Part shown: positions 47,508-55,526 of the stretch, in pieces | How the letters are laid out: the number at the start of each line of letters is the position of its first letter | How positions within the stretch are numbered: position 1 is the stretch's first letter | Assembly: GCA_014382445.1 (NCBI GenBank) | Contig: JACNJS010000039.1 | Span: 1 to 64,000, forward strand | Length of the DNA stretch: 64,000 nucleotides | DNA from: Bacteroidota bacterium | Lineage (GTDB): Bacteria > Bacteroidota > Bacteroidia > Bacteroidales > F082 | Direction of reading: 5' to 3' | Made by a program: the position numbers and the translations under genes | Notes under the pieces: generated by a model | What the model was told of the DNA's origin: nothing | The model's database searches: none | What the model saw: only the letters and a program-made list of their open reading frames with translations

Positions 47508-47822
47508 TCAATTAGTAACACCAAATGCACTAAGCATTTTTTCGATAATATCTGTAAAAAGAATAAAATATATACTTCCTCCAATAAATGTTGCGTAAAT
47601 CAAGTACGTTACAATTCTTGAAAGAATAGGTTTTTCATCAACTATATTTCCCCTGGTCCAACGTTTCGACATTCGAAGCCTAAACTCTTCGTTATGAGAA
47701 AGACTATTATCAAATCCCATTGCAGCTTTCTTTTTTTCCAGCTCTTCCTTTTTAGGGTCGTAGTAGCGTGGTGAATACTTGAACGATTTTGGTTTAGGTG
47801 TTCTAAATGAAACTATCCTCAT
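47508..47822 (-). CDS. Small membrane protein of unknown function, mutL neighbour
   Basis: A 104-residue protein. The N-terminal half is basic and polar (FKYSPRYYDPKKEELEKKK), and one transmembrane helix lies near the C-terminus (about 72-90, LIYATFIGGSIYFIL). Similar small proteins next to mutL occur in other Bacteroidota, from memory. No domain function is known to me. A 9-base inverted repeat (47444-47452 with 47502-47510) overlaps its stop codon. It has its own promoter-like sequence. Confidence 0.65.
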   Translation of the reverse strand: MRIVSFRTPKPKSFKYSPRYYDPKKEELEKKKAAMGFDNSLSHNEEFRLRMSKRWTRGNIVDEKPILSRIVTYLIYATFIGGSIYFILFTDIIEKMLSAFGVTN

Positions 47823-47845
47823 GATTTACAATCTTTATTAATCTG

Positions 47846-47878
47846 CAAAATTAGATCATTTTATAAAATTGGTATCAA
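47846..47878 (-). promoter_or_regulatory. Promoter-like sequence of the small membrane protein gene
   Basis: On the minus strand TTG (47878-47876), 22 bases, then TAATTTTG (47853-47846) is a consensus -7 with a slightly long spacer. The start would be near 47841, about 20 bases before the ATG. Confidence 0.5.
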
Positions 47879-47915
47879 TCAGGTTAACTTTGTATTGTTA
47901 AAATTGTTTAATACG

Positions 47916-49304
47916 CTATATACTACTACTTTTAACAACGATCAATTTTTCCCGGGTCATTTCATTTATGGAATAGGGTATACCTCCGGTGCCAATTCCC
48001 GAACCATCTCTTCCTCCAAATGGCATCCAGTCGACTCTAAAAGCAGTATGATCATTAACCATCACGGCCGAAGCAACTAATTTTTTAACAGCACCTAAAG
48101 CAATATCAATGTTTTTAGTAAATATTGCAGCCTGAAATGCCATAGGTAAAGCATTAGCAAGGTTAATAGCTTCATCAATGTTTTTGTATGAGTAGATGCA
48201 AACCAAAGGCCCAAAAATTTCTTGGGTTGATACCTTAGCATCACCTGGAGGATTTAAAATTACAGTTGGTTCGTAACAGCTGTTGGAAATACGCTTACCT
48301 CCGCATAATAATTTTCCACCACTATCAATGGCCTCATTAACCCAACTCTCAACACGGTCAACCTCATGCGGAAGAATCAATGGTCCCACTTCAGTTTTCG
48401 GATCAAGAGGATCGCCAACTTTAAGTTTTGACGCCATATTGGCAAATTTTCCAGAAACTTCGTCAACAATATTTTCATGAATAAATACTCTTTGAACTGA
48501 TACACAAACCTGCCCTGCATGATAGAAGCCGCCTTTTAATATTGCCGGTAACATATCTTCTATATCTGCATCCGGCTCAACAATCACAGGTGCAGCTCCT
48601 CCGTGCTCAAGTGCACATTGTGTTCCCGGCGACAGTTTTGATCGTAAATACCACCCTACTTTTGCAGAGCCTATAAATGACAAATAATTAATTCTGCTAT
48701 CAGTAACTAGTTTTTCGGCATTTTCATTATTACAGATTAGAGCCTGACACCAGCCTTCAGGTAATCCTGCTTCAACTAATATGTTCATAAATTCCAGACA
48801 TGAAAGTGGAGTAGTAAGAGCAGGTTTTACTATTACCGGCGCACCTGCTGCAATAGCTGTAACCGTTTGGTGAATTATTAAATTTAAAGGGTGGTTAAAT
48901 GCACTAATTGAAGCAACAACCCCAATGGGCTCACGAATAGTAAATGCAAGCCTGTTAACCGATGATTTAGTTTGACCCATGGGAATTTGCTCACCCGATA
49001 GTTGGCCAATGTGTGCAATCGCAAGTTTTACTCCGTTAATAGCCCTGTCGACTTCTATTTTTGAGTCAATGTATGGTTTGCCACCTTCTTCAGTAGCAAT
49101 TTGGGTAAGATGTTCGCTGCGCTCTTTCATTATCTCCACAACACGCTCCAGTATTTCAATTCGGTGCCATGCGGGAAGCCAAAATGATTTATTTGTAAAG
49201 AGGCCATAAGCTTTTTGTAGGGCATTTTCTACATCATGCTCGCCCATTAAAGGAATTTCTTTAATAAGCTTAAAATCGTACGGGGAAATTACTTCTAACA
49301 TCAT
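47916..49304 (-). CDS. Aldehyde dehydrogenase family protein
   Basis: NAD(P)-dependent oxidation of an aldehyde to the acid is expected. The catalytic Cys lies in GQVCVSVQR near residue 275, and the general-base Glu in CALEHGGAAPVIV near 240. The nucleotide-binding NHPLNLIIHQ and GSAKVGWYLRSK segments match the family. The E-H-G-G-A-A-P form differs from the usual E-L-G-G-x-x-P. It is 462 residues, slightly short. It lies divergent from fabI, alone on its strand. The substrate is unknown; succinate semialdehyde-type specificity is one option. Confidence 0.9.
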   Translation of the reverse strand: MMLEVISPYDFKLIKEIPLMGEHDVENALQKAYGLFTNKSFWLPAWHRIEILERVVEIMKERSEHLTQIATEEGGKPYIDSKIEVDRAINGVKLAIAHIGQLSGEQIPMGQTKSSVNRLAFTIREPIGVVASISAFNHPLNLIIHQTVTAIAAGAPVIVKPALTTPLSCLEFMNILVEAGLPEGWCQALICNNENAEKLVTDSRINYLSFIGSAKVGWYLRSKLSPGTQCALEHGGAAPVIVEPDADIEDMLPAILKGGFYHAGQVCVSVQRVFIHENIVDEVSGKFANMASKLKVGDPLDPKTEVGPLILPHEVDRVESWVNEAIDSGGKLLCGGKRISNSCYEPTVILNPPGDAKVSTQEIFGPLVCIYSYKNIDEAINLANALPMAFQAAIFTKNIDIALGAVKKLVASAVMVNDHTAFRVDWMPFGGRDGSGIGTGGIPYSINEMTREKLIVVKSSSI

Positions 49305-49481
49305 CTCTAATTTTGAATTTTGTTTCTAATTATTGCAAAGAGTTTGGAATTACTAAAATACGAATTTAATTACTTTTGCGAAGGATAAAAAATTGAATCC
49401 CCGTTGATTTTTTTGCCACAATGTCTCAACGAAATAATTAGTCAAAGAAACCCTAAGGAATACGAAATTCCAAATACTTCC

Positions 49482-49489
49482 TATATTTG
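49482..49489 (+). promoter_or_regulatory. TAnnTTTG -7 element for fabI
   Basis: TATATTTG matches the -7 consensus. The start would lie near 49494, about 40 bases before the ATG at 49534. No TTG is seen at N19. Confidence 0.5.
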
Positions 49490-49533
49490 CCGCTTGGAAT
49501 CATTCTAAATAAAAAATAATTAATTAATTCTGA

Positions 49534-50382
49534 ATGTCATATAATTTGTTAAAAGGAAAAAGAGGGATCATTTTTGGTGCACTCGATAATAAATCAATTG
49601 CCTGGAAAGTTGCTGAAAAAGCATTTGAAGAGGGTGCTTCAATAACATTGAGTAACACTGCGACTGCAATTCGTTTTGGGCAAATTGATGAGTTAGCAGA
49701 AAATTGTAATGCTGAAATTATTATTGCGGATGCCACAAAAACAGAAGATCTGAGTCATGTTTTTGAACGCTCAATGGAAGTGCTTGGTGGTAAAATCGAC
49801 TTTGTACTACACTCAATCGGCATGTCGTTAAATGTTAGAAAAAAGAGGGTTTACAGTGACCTTGATTATAATTTCTTAAATAAAACCCTAGATATTTCGG
49901 CAGTTTCATTTCATAAAATGTTACAAGTGGCATATAAAATGGATGCCATCAATGAATGGGGTTCAGTTGTAGCACTTTCATATATTGCTGCTCAGCGTGC
50001 ACTTTATGGTTATAACGATATGGCTGATGCGAAAGCTTTGCTGGAATCGATAGCCAGAAGTTTTGGTTACATTTATGGCCGTGAGCGAAAAATAAGGATC
50101 AATACTATTTCGCAATCGCCAACATTAACAACTGCGGGGTCAGGTGTGAAAGGTGTTGGCAGTTTGCTTGATTTTACAGAAAGGATGTCGCCTCTGGGTA
50201 ATGCCGATGCCCAGGAATGTGCGAATTATTGTGTTACGTTATTTTCTGATCTGACAAGAAAAGTTACCATGCAAAATTTGTATCACGACGGAGGTTTTTC
50301 AAATATGGGAATGAGTTTGCGTGCAATGCATGTTTACGATAAAAATCTTGAAAATATTATTGATGATGAGAAGAAGGATTAA
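49534..50382 (+). CDS. fabI: Enoyl-ACP reductase FabI
   Basis: Final reduction step of fatty acid elongation, NADH-dependent. The Rossmann start GKRGIIFGALDNKSIAW lies at residues 8-24. The FabI catalytic triad spacing is exact: Y150 (LSYIAAQ), Y160 (ALYGYNDM) and K167 (ADAKALL). SQSPTLTTAGSGVKG near 195 is the substrate loop. The length of 282 residues is normal. It is immediately upstream of the tRNA-Met gene, on the same strand, and is the last core gene before the accessory scar. Confidence 0.95.
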   Translation: MSYNLLKGKRGIIFGALDNKSIAWKVAEKAFEEGASITLSNTATAIRFGQIDELAENCNAEIIIADATKTEDLSHVFERSMEVLGGKIDFVLHSIGMSLNVRKKRVYSDLDYNFLNKTLDISAVSFHKMLQVAYKMDAINEWGSVVALSYIAAQRALYGYNDMADAKALLESIARSFGYIYGRERKIRINTISQSPTLTTAGSGVKGVGSLLDFTERMSPLGNADAQECANYCVTLFSDLTRKVTMQNLYHDGGFSNMGMSLRAMHVYDKNLENIIDDEKKD

Positions 50383-50462
50383 CTGATTCCTGTCATTAAC
50401 TATTTTTTTCGAAACATCAACTGTTTAATAATTGTTTTTTATACTTTTGCAGCCTTAAAAAC

Positions 50463-50536
50463 GGCGAGGTAGCTCAGTTGGTTAGAGCGTCGGATTCATA
50501 ACCCGGAGGTCCCGAGTTCAATTCTCGGTCTCGCTA
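50463..50536 (+). tRNA. tRNA-Met (CAT)
   Basis: A cloverleaf folds with acceptor GGCGAGG against TCTCGCT (50529-50535, G-U pairs at both ends) and discriminator A50536. The D-arm is GCTC...GAGC. The anticodon loop TTCATAA reads CAT, and the T-arm CCGAG/CTCGG encloses TTCAATT. CCA is not encoded. The anticodon stem has an A-C mismatch next to the loop. An elongator tRNA-Met is likely, since the initiator GGG/CCC anticodon-stem pairs are absent. A lysidine-modified tRNA-Ile2 cannot be excluded. Confidence 0.92.
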
Positions 50537-50541
50537 CAAAA

Positions 50542-50610
50542 AGTGTTAAAAGGCTAATAATCAGACAAATAACACTAATAAAAAAGTAGTTTTGCGACAC
50601 GCTGCGACAC
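50542..50610 (+). repeat. Inverted and direct repeats between tRNA and integrase start
   Basis: AGTGTTA (50542-50548) is inverted as TAACACT (50570-50576). A direct repeat TGCGACAC occurs at 50593-50600 and 50603-50610, 10 bases apart. This lies between the tRNA 3' end and the integrase start, where attachment-core and arm-type integrase sites are expected. No second copy of the tRNA 3' end was seen in the window. Confidence 0.4.
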
Positions 50611-50673
50611 AAATGATTAAGAATGCAAGATTAGAGGCATTGTGTTTTCCTTGGGGAAGGAGAAACAAAAGCC

Positions 50674-51021
50674 ATGAAATATAGACTTGCAAAAATGTTT
50701 GATAACGATAATCAACTAAATCAAAGATGGTTTGTTTATTATTTTTTCATGCATCCAGAAACGGGAAAAATGCAACGTTTTCGGATATTTATTAGTGCTA
50801 AGTTACTTACCAAAGTAGCCAGAAGAAGAAAAGGTGAAGAAATAATTACAGCAATCAACACCAAATTAAAAAGGGGTTGGAATCCATTTACTTCTGAACA
50901 ACTAAAATTAACCACAGTAAGTGAAGCACTTGATCATGTAATGAAGATCAAATCGGCAACAATTTGCAAGCGTTCAATATGGACTTACAATTCTGTGATT
51001 AGGCACTTATATACCTATTAA
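50674..51021 (+). pseudogene. Truncated tyrosine recombinase/integrase (N-terminal part)
   Basis: The first ~110 residues resemble the N-terminus of Bacteroidota tyrosine integrases. The arm-binding segment reads RWFVYYFFMHPETGKMQRF, then RGWNPFT near residue 70. A SAM-like core-binding helix begins (VSEALDHVMKI, KRSIWTYNSVIRHL) and then breaks. A full enzyme would run to about 400 residues with a catalytic Arg-His-Arg-Tyr set, none of which is present. The break is near 51005-51012, where a minus-strand frame also ends. It lies 137 bases after the tRNA-Met, the usual integration point. It is not expected to be active. Confidence 0.75.
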
Positions 51022-51208
51022 CATCATCCTGAAACACAAGCTTCTTTCCCGAGTCTTCCATAAACTCATTATAATCCGCTCCCTGGTCAGAAATAAATTC
51101 ATCAAGCTCTACCTTTGACTTAATGAATTTAGCCCTGTTACGGATAAGCTCATTCTTCTTTTGAAAATTTTGGATCTGGTCATCCAATACTTTCTTCACA
51201 TCCTCCAC
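50999..51208 (-). CDS. Short helical ORF, possibly a truncated gene fragment
   Basis: A 69-residue frame from a GTG at 51208. It is highly charged and probably helical (IQNFQKKNELIRNRAKFIKSK; the run is split by a Gln- and Asn-rich turn). I do not recognise it. The same frame continues upstream without an ATG to the TAG stop of the lipoprotein gene at 51248-51250. Its C-terminus overlaps the end of the integrase fragment, so the same rearrangement may have cut it. It could be a chance frame. Confidence 0.3.
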   Translation of the reverse strand: MEDVKKVLDDQIQNFQKKNELIRNRAKFIKSKVELDEFISDQGADYNEFMEDSGKKLVFQDDVNRYISA

Positions 51209-51247
51209 GCTCGGAAGTTGAGTTTTACCGTTTCCACGTTCTTCAAT

Positions 51248-52576
51248 CTATTTAAGTACTCCAACCGGTTGTATTTCTACAAAAGCCTGGCCGGTAACTG
51301 GTTGGCCGCTTAGTATTCCTTCAACCGATCCCAATCCTTCATACTTAATCTTTGTTGAATCAATAATGATCTCCTGATCATCTCTCACCATGTTGATGGT
51401 AAGGTCTGCTGAATAATCCGTTGACGTGAGTTGAATGCGGTGCTGCATAGCGTATTTAAGTCCTGATTTCGGGCTTACCCAATCCGTACCTGGCACATGG
51501 TAGATATTAATCTCGTTGATTGCCCACGAATGCACGGCCTTGCGGGCAGTGTTGAGAGTCCTGTCGCTGTCATTACGGAACAATGTTGCGATTGGGAGGG
51601 AACCTGTTGCGCTATTTATCTCGATAACCATAATCGCAGCATTCTCTTCAGGGAGCTGAATCGCGTAGAAGTCCCACGATGCGTTACTAAAGACCTCGCT
51701 CGCCTGTTGATCGTAACTCTGGACAACATAATCCATCCACATCAATCCGTCCGATCCATTGCTTAATGAAATTGTGTCGTCAAGCTTTATCGAAAATTGT
51801 TCAACGTCCATCAATGGCAGTGAATAGTAGTATGAACCCTGGCAGGACATCGGATCACCGGTTGCTTCAAGATAGTTTGAAACTGACCTTGCCGGCGACT
51901 CCATAATCTGTGCCCTCTGCTCCTCACTTAAATACTGCGGGAAGAACGATGCCGGCCCATACCCTTGATTTACTACTCCGAGCCTGTCGCGTAGTTGCAC
52001 CTCAGCATGGAGCCTTACACCATTAAAATCAGGAATATCGGCGGTCAGGATGTACTCCGCATCAGCTGCGCCCATATTTCCCGAGATAAGACTCATCGTT
52101 ATCAGTGGTATTGTTGTTATAGGCGAGTTCAATGTTACATCCCATGGATTGGATGTCACAATCATCAGTGAATCAATGTCCAGCGTCACGAAACCCCGCC
52201 ATTCATACTTACCAAGGGAATCGTTGCCGAATGCAACGATGGCAGGAACCACCGGTGCTCGAAAACCATGATATGACATTTCAATACGCTGCACCGCGAT
52301 AAAGAATACACCGATATCATCAGGCGCATCATTATCCACCAGGTTCCCAAAAAAGAACCAGCCGTCAAGATCGTACTCAAAATGTTCAGACGATAAGTAT
52401 TCGGAAAGTTGCTGTGCACTCTGTGTCTGTGGTAGAGCATAGTCTTGTGTAAAAAATGCGCACCCTGCAGCCGGTGGCGGGAAAACTTGTTTGTCCGGAT
52501 TCTTATTGCAACCGCAGTAAAACCAAAAAATTGAAATAAAAACGGCCGTACCTAAGACTGCATTAATTTTTTTCAT
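51248..52576 (-). CDS. Lipoprotein with AttH/CrtC-type lipocalin-like domains
   Basis: A secreted lipoprotein of 442 residues from the ATG at 52576; upstream ATGs add 8-12 residues. The lipobox-like FYCGC gives a Cys near residue 23. The first domain opens with LDGWFFFGNLVD, resembling the EWWYxTGxL start of AttH/hydroxyneurosporene synthase-like proteins. The last ~90 residues (WVSPKSGLKYAMQH, DDQEIIIDS, KYEGLGSVEG, TGQAFVEIQPVG) match the lipocalin end motifs. The function is unknown. Base composition is more GC-rich than the neighbours by eye (up to about 50% in lines I counted), consistent with transfer. It lies between the integrase scar and DUF2007. Confidence 0.7.
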   Translation of the reverse strand: MKKINAVLGTAVFISIFWFYCGCNKNPDKQVFPPPAAGCAFFTQDYALPQTQSAQQLSEYLSSEHFEYDLDGWFFFGNLVDNDAPDDIGVFFIAVQRIEMSYHGFRAPVVPAIVAFGNDSLGKYEWRGFVTLDIDSLMIVTSNPWDVTLNSPITTIPLITMSLISGNMGAADAEYILTADIPDFNGVRLHAEVQLRDRLGVVNQGYGPASFFPQYLSEEQRAQIMESPARSVSNYLEATGDPMSCQGSYYYSLPLMDVEQFSIKLDDTISLSNGSDGLMWMDYVVQSYDQQASEVFSNASWDFYAIQLPEENAAIMVIEINSATGSLPIATLFRNDSDRTLNTARKAVHSWAINEINIYHVPGTDWVSPKSGLKYAMQHRIQLTSTDYSADLTINMVRDDQEIIIDSTKIKYEGLGSVEGILSGQPVTGQAFVEIQPVGVLK

Positions 52577-52643
52577 TTTTCTGAACATTTGTAGTTTTTC
52601 TTTGCTTTTCATAGCTTCTCATTTTAATACCATAAGTCCATAA

Positions 52644-52673
52644 TGTGTATACACACGTTAATAGCGTTAATAT
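52644..52673. promoter_or_regulatory. Palindrome and direct repeat upstream of the lipoprotein gene
   Basis: TGTGTATACACA (52644-52655) is a perfect 12-base palindrome, followed by two 9-base repeats of CGTTAATA(g/t) at 52656-52673. They lie about 70-100 bases upstream of the lipoprotein ATG, a suitable place for an operator. The rest of the 272-base gap to DUF2007 shows nothing else. Confidence 0.3.
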
Positions 52674-52848
52674 CTCTTGATATTCGACTGATAAGGACAG
52701 GTTATTATTTTTTGTTATGTCATCGGTTTGATGAGTTAACATCAAATTTATAAATTAATTCATTCAACTAGCAAAACGAACAAAAAAAAGGACGAAAACT
52801 CATTAATCTTAATCCATGATCTGCTGCTCAATTTATGTTAACTTATCT

Positions 52849-53106
52849 TCATTCTTCATCATTCAAACCCCTAAAATAAGCATCCACAATTTCCTGTGCC
52901 TTCGGTGAATCACTATTAGAAATCATAACCTTAACACCTTCAGAAAACGCGGGATCGTAGGCATATGAGCTTAGAACATTATTTTTAAGAAATGACCTGA
53001 TTTTTGAATCTTCAAGAAGACTTTTAATTAATTCAGCCTCCCATAAATTGCCTGAGAATATCTCAATTATTTTATCCGTTTTGTTATTTGATGAGTTTGT
53101 AGTCAT
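52849..53106 (-). CDS. DUF2007 family small protein
   Basis: An 85-residue cytoplasmic protein. The DUF2007 pattern is seen in KIIEIFSGNLWEAELIKSLL (strand then helix), a mid segment with an exposed loop, then EGVKVMISNSDSPKAQEIV. The fold is ferredoxin-like and is described as putative signal-transducing. It is alone on its strand, with a full consensus promoter. It may be the first original core gene right of the accessory scar. Confidence 0.85.
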   Translation of the reverse strand: MTTNSSNNKTDKIIEIFSGNLWEAELIKSLLEDSKIRSFLKNNVLSSYAYDPAFSEGVKVMISNSDSPKAQEIVDAYFRGLNDEE

Positions 53107-53137
53107 TAGTAAATTAAGAATTTAGATAGCAAGATTA

Positions 53138-53167
53138 CAAAAATAGTGAATTTAAGTTTTTGTTCAA
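53138..53167 (-). promoter_or_regulatory. DUF2007 gene promoter (TTG-N19-TATTTTTG)
   Basis: On the minus strand TTG (53167-53165), 19 bases, then TATTTTTG (53145-53138) is an exact consensus match. The transcript would start near 53133, about 27 bases before the ATG at 53106. Confidence 0.65.
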
Positions 53168-53203
53168 AATCCTTATTTATAAACAATCTAAAAATAAATA
53201 GCT

Positions 53204-53437
53204 ATGAACTTAATTTACAAAGGTTTAGCAATAGTTGCCTTACCAGCAATTTTATTATTATTCAGTTATATCGGTGGGAGTCCGGGTGGTAAAACTGGCT
53301 CAATTGGAGAAGAATGGAATACCGATGTTTATAATTTTTATTTTTACTTTTGCATTTTGCAAGTCACTAAAAAACTAGCACAAATACAAGCCCGATATTA
53401 TGTCGAACATTCTAAAAGCAATTATACCTCCATCTAG
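53204..53437 (+). pseudogene. Probable 5' remnant of a secreted GGSPGGKTGS-type protein
   Basis: The first ~40 residues have a signal-like hydrophobic segment (LAIVALPAILLLFSYIGG) followed by GGSPGGKTGSIGEE. As I recall, this is the opening of secreted Bacteroidota proteins in which a CxxCH motif follows soon after. Here no cysteine pair follows. The frame instead runs through AT-rich, promoter-like DNA and overlaps nrfH by 38 bases out of frame. The real part may be only 53204 to about 53320. It could also be an unrelated short gene. Confidence 0.35.
53345..53352 (+). promoter_or_regulatory. TAnnTTTG -7 element for nrfHA
   Basis: TACTTTTG matches the -7 consensus, and the start would lie near 53357, about 43 bases before nrfH. 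No TTG occurs at N19. A nearby ATG-like triplet at 53325-53327 is not a match. No FNR-type site was recognised. Confidence 0.45.
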
Positions 53438-53981
53438 TTGGCAGTTTCCTGTAGCCATTATGGCCGGAGTGCTTTTTGGTTTGAGCGTGTATGTGCTGTA
53501 TATTTCTAATTCATTTTCTTACTTATCAAATGACCCAAAAACGTGCATCAATTGCCATGTGATGAATCATGAATATGCTTCATGGTTTCATAGTGCCCAC
53601 CGGGAAAAAGCCAGTTGTAACGATTGTCATGTGCCTCATAATAACATCTTTAATACTTATTTATTTAAAGCAAAGGATGGTTTGCGACATGCAACCATGT
53701 TTACATTAAGGCAAGAACCTCAGGTAATTAGAATTAAGGAAGAGGGTGCCAATGTGGTACAAAACAATTGTATACGTTGCCATAATGATGTGATTACAGA
53801 TCGTCGCTTGTTAGCGGCGACCAAAAGTTTTGATCATTTCAGAACAGAAGGTCGCAAGTGCTGGGATTGTCATCGTGAAGTACCGCATGGAAGGTTAAAC
53901 AGCCTTTCAGCGTCACACAATGCACTTATCCCCCAAACCAGAAAACCAATTCCTGATTGGATTAAAAATATTGTAAAGTAA
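53400..53981 (+). CDS. nrfH: Cytochrome c nitrite reductase small subunit NrfH
   Basis: Membrane-anchored tetraheme cytochrome c that passes electrons from the quinol pool to NrfA. One N-terminal transmembrane helix (about 17-36) is followed by four CxxCH sites at C49, C73, C124 and C154. The length of 193 residues fits NrfH/NapC-family proteins. The nrfA gene begins 21 bases after the stop, and the pair forms the NrfHA complex for ammonium-producing nitrite respiration. Confidence 0.95.
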   Translation: MSNILKAIIPPSSWQFPVAIMAGVLFGLSVYVLYISNSFSYLSNDPKTCINCHVMNHEYASWFHSAHREKASCNDCHVPHNNIFNTYLFKAKDGLRHATMFTLRQEPQVIRIKEEGANVVQNNCIRCHNDVITDRRLLAATKSFDHFRTEGRKCWDCHREVPHGRLNSLSASHNALIPQTRKPIPDWIKNIVK

Positions 53982-54002
53982 AATTTCGTAAAAATATATG
54001 TT

Positions 54003-55514
54003 ATGAGTAAGCAAAGAAAACCAATAGTAAATTGGATAGTATTTTTGGCCACAATCTTAGTGGTGTTTTTTCTGGGTTTATTAGCGTCATCTATTGTTGA
54101 GAGGCGTGCTGAAGATCCTGTCGCTTTGGGACCTCAAGTCTCGATTGCTCCACTTGAATCAAGAAATGAGTTATGGGGAAAGAATTACCCAACCGAATAT
54201 GAATCATGGTTAAAAACTGATGAAGGTGATTTTCTCTCAAAATACAATGGAAATGAAATGATTGATATGTTGGAAATAGATCCTCGTTTAGTTGTTCTGT
54301 GGGCAGGATATGGTTTTGCCAAAGATTATAATCAAGGAAGAGGACATGCATATGCTATTGAAGACTTGAGAAATACACTCCGAACAGGTGGCCCCACTGG
54401 TCCTGATGATGGACCAATGCCATCAACTTGCTGGACTTGTAAATCACCTGACGTGCCAAGAATTATGAACGAAAGTGGTGTAACAGATTATTATACTGGA
54501 AAATGGTCGAAGTTTGGATCGGAGATTGTAAACCCAATTGGCTGTGCTGATTGTCACAATAACAAAACTATGGAACTTCAAATAACCCGTCCTGCTTTAG
54601 TAGAAGCTTTTGACCGTAATGGTCGAAAAATTACCGACGCTTCTCATAATGAAATGCGTTCTTTAGTTTGTGCTCAGTGCCATGTGGAATACTATTTCGA
54701 TAAAAACCGACCCGGTAGTGAAGGCGCGAATTACTTAACTTTTCCTTTGGATAATGGTATTACTGTTGAAGCTATGGAAGCTTATTATGATGAGATCGGT
54801 TTTAGCGATTGGACTCATTCCTTAAGTAGGGCGCCGATGTTAAAAGCGCAACATCCGGGATGGGAAGTATTTACAATGGGAATTCATGCAGAAAGAGGTG
54901 TAAGTTGTGCTGATTGCCATATGCCATATATGAGTGAAGGGGGACGAAAATATACCGATCACCATATTCAATCTCCTTTGAATAACATCGAAAATTCTTG
55001 TATGGTATGTCATAAAGAAAAAACTGAAACCTTGATGAAAAATGTGTATGCCCATCAAGATAGGATTATTGAAAATCGAGATGAACTAGAGAAATTAATT
55101 GTTAGAATGCATGTCGAGGCAAAAACAGCTTGGGATTCAGGCGCCAGCGAAGAGCAAATGAAAGATATTCTTATGGATATCCGTCACGCGCAGTGGCGTT
55201 GGGATTATGCTGCAGCATCTCACGGTGGCTCTTTCCATGCTCCTGTCGAAATTTCAAGGGTAATTGCAGGTGCTATTTCCATTGCTCAGGAAGGAAGAAT
55301 CAAACTTGCAAAAATTTTAATGACTCTAGGGCATTCGGCTGAAGTTGCATATCCTGATATTGAAACAAAAGCTAAAGCTCAGAAATTCATCGGATTACCT
55401 ATGGATAATTTAATTAAAGAAAAAGAAGAATTTAGAAAGAATCTTGCACCTAAATGGGATCAGGAAGCTAAAGAAAGAGAATCTAAATTAAAGATTACCT
55501 GGGTGAATAATTAA
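54003..55514 (+). CDS. nrfA: Ammonia-forming cytochrome c nitrite reductase NrfA
   Basis: Periplasmic pentaheme enzyme that reduces nitrite to ammonium with six electrons. The catalytic heme is bound by CWTCK at C143-K147, the lysine-ligated form that defines classical NrfA. Four CxxCH sites follow at C181, C223, C302 and C333. Residues 9-31 form an N-terminal signal or anchor helix. The conserved H-x-Q-x-P-style segment HHIQSPLNN is near residue 320. The length of 503 residues is standard. It is co-transcribed with nrfH; cytochrome-c maturation genes are not in the window. Confidence 0.97.
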   Translation: MSKQRKPIVNWIVFLATILVVFFLGLLASSIVERRAEDPVALGPQVSIAPLESRNELWGKNYPTEYESWLKTDEGDFLSKYNGNEMIDMLEIDPRLVVLWAGYGFAKDYNQGRGHAYAIEDLRNTLRTGGPTGPDDGPMPSTCWTCKSPDVPRIMNESGVTDYYTGKWSKFGSEIVNPIGCADCHNNKTMELQITRPALVEAFDRNGRKITDASHNEMRSLVCAQCHVEYYFDKNRPGSEGANYLTFPLDNGITVEAMEAYYDEIGFSDWTHSLSRAPMLKAQHPGWEVFTMGIHAERGVSCADCHMPYMSEGGRKYTDHHIQSPLNNIENSCMVCHKEKTETLMKNVYAHQDRIIENRDELEKLIVRMHVEAKTAWDSGASEEQMKDILMDIRHAQWRWDYAAASHGGSFHAPVEISRVIAGAISIAQEGRIKLAKILMTLGHSAEVAYPDIETKAKAQKFIGLPMDNLIKEKEEFRKNLAPKWDQEAKERESKLKITWVNN

Positions 55515-55526
55515 TGCATAGTTTTT

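Noticed and set aside
47444-47510. 9-base inverted repeat near the small membrane gene stop
   Set aside because: The arms are 49 bases apart with no T run, too weak to call a terminator.
50463-50536. tRNA-Ile2 (CAT) instead of tRNA-Met
   Set aside because: The two cannot be separated by anticodon alone. The acceptor and T-arm look more like elongator Met, so Met is preferred.
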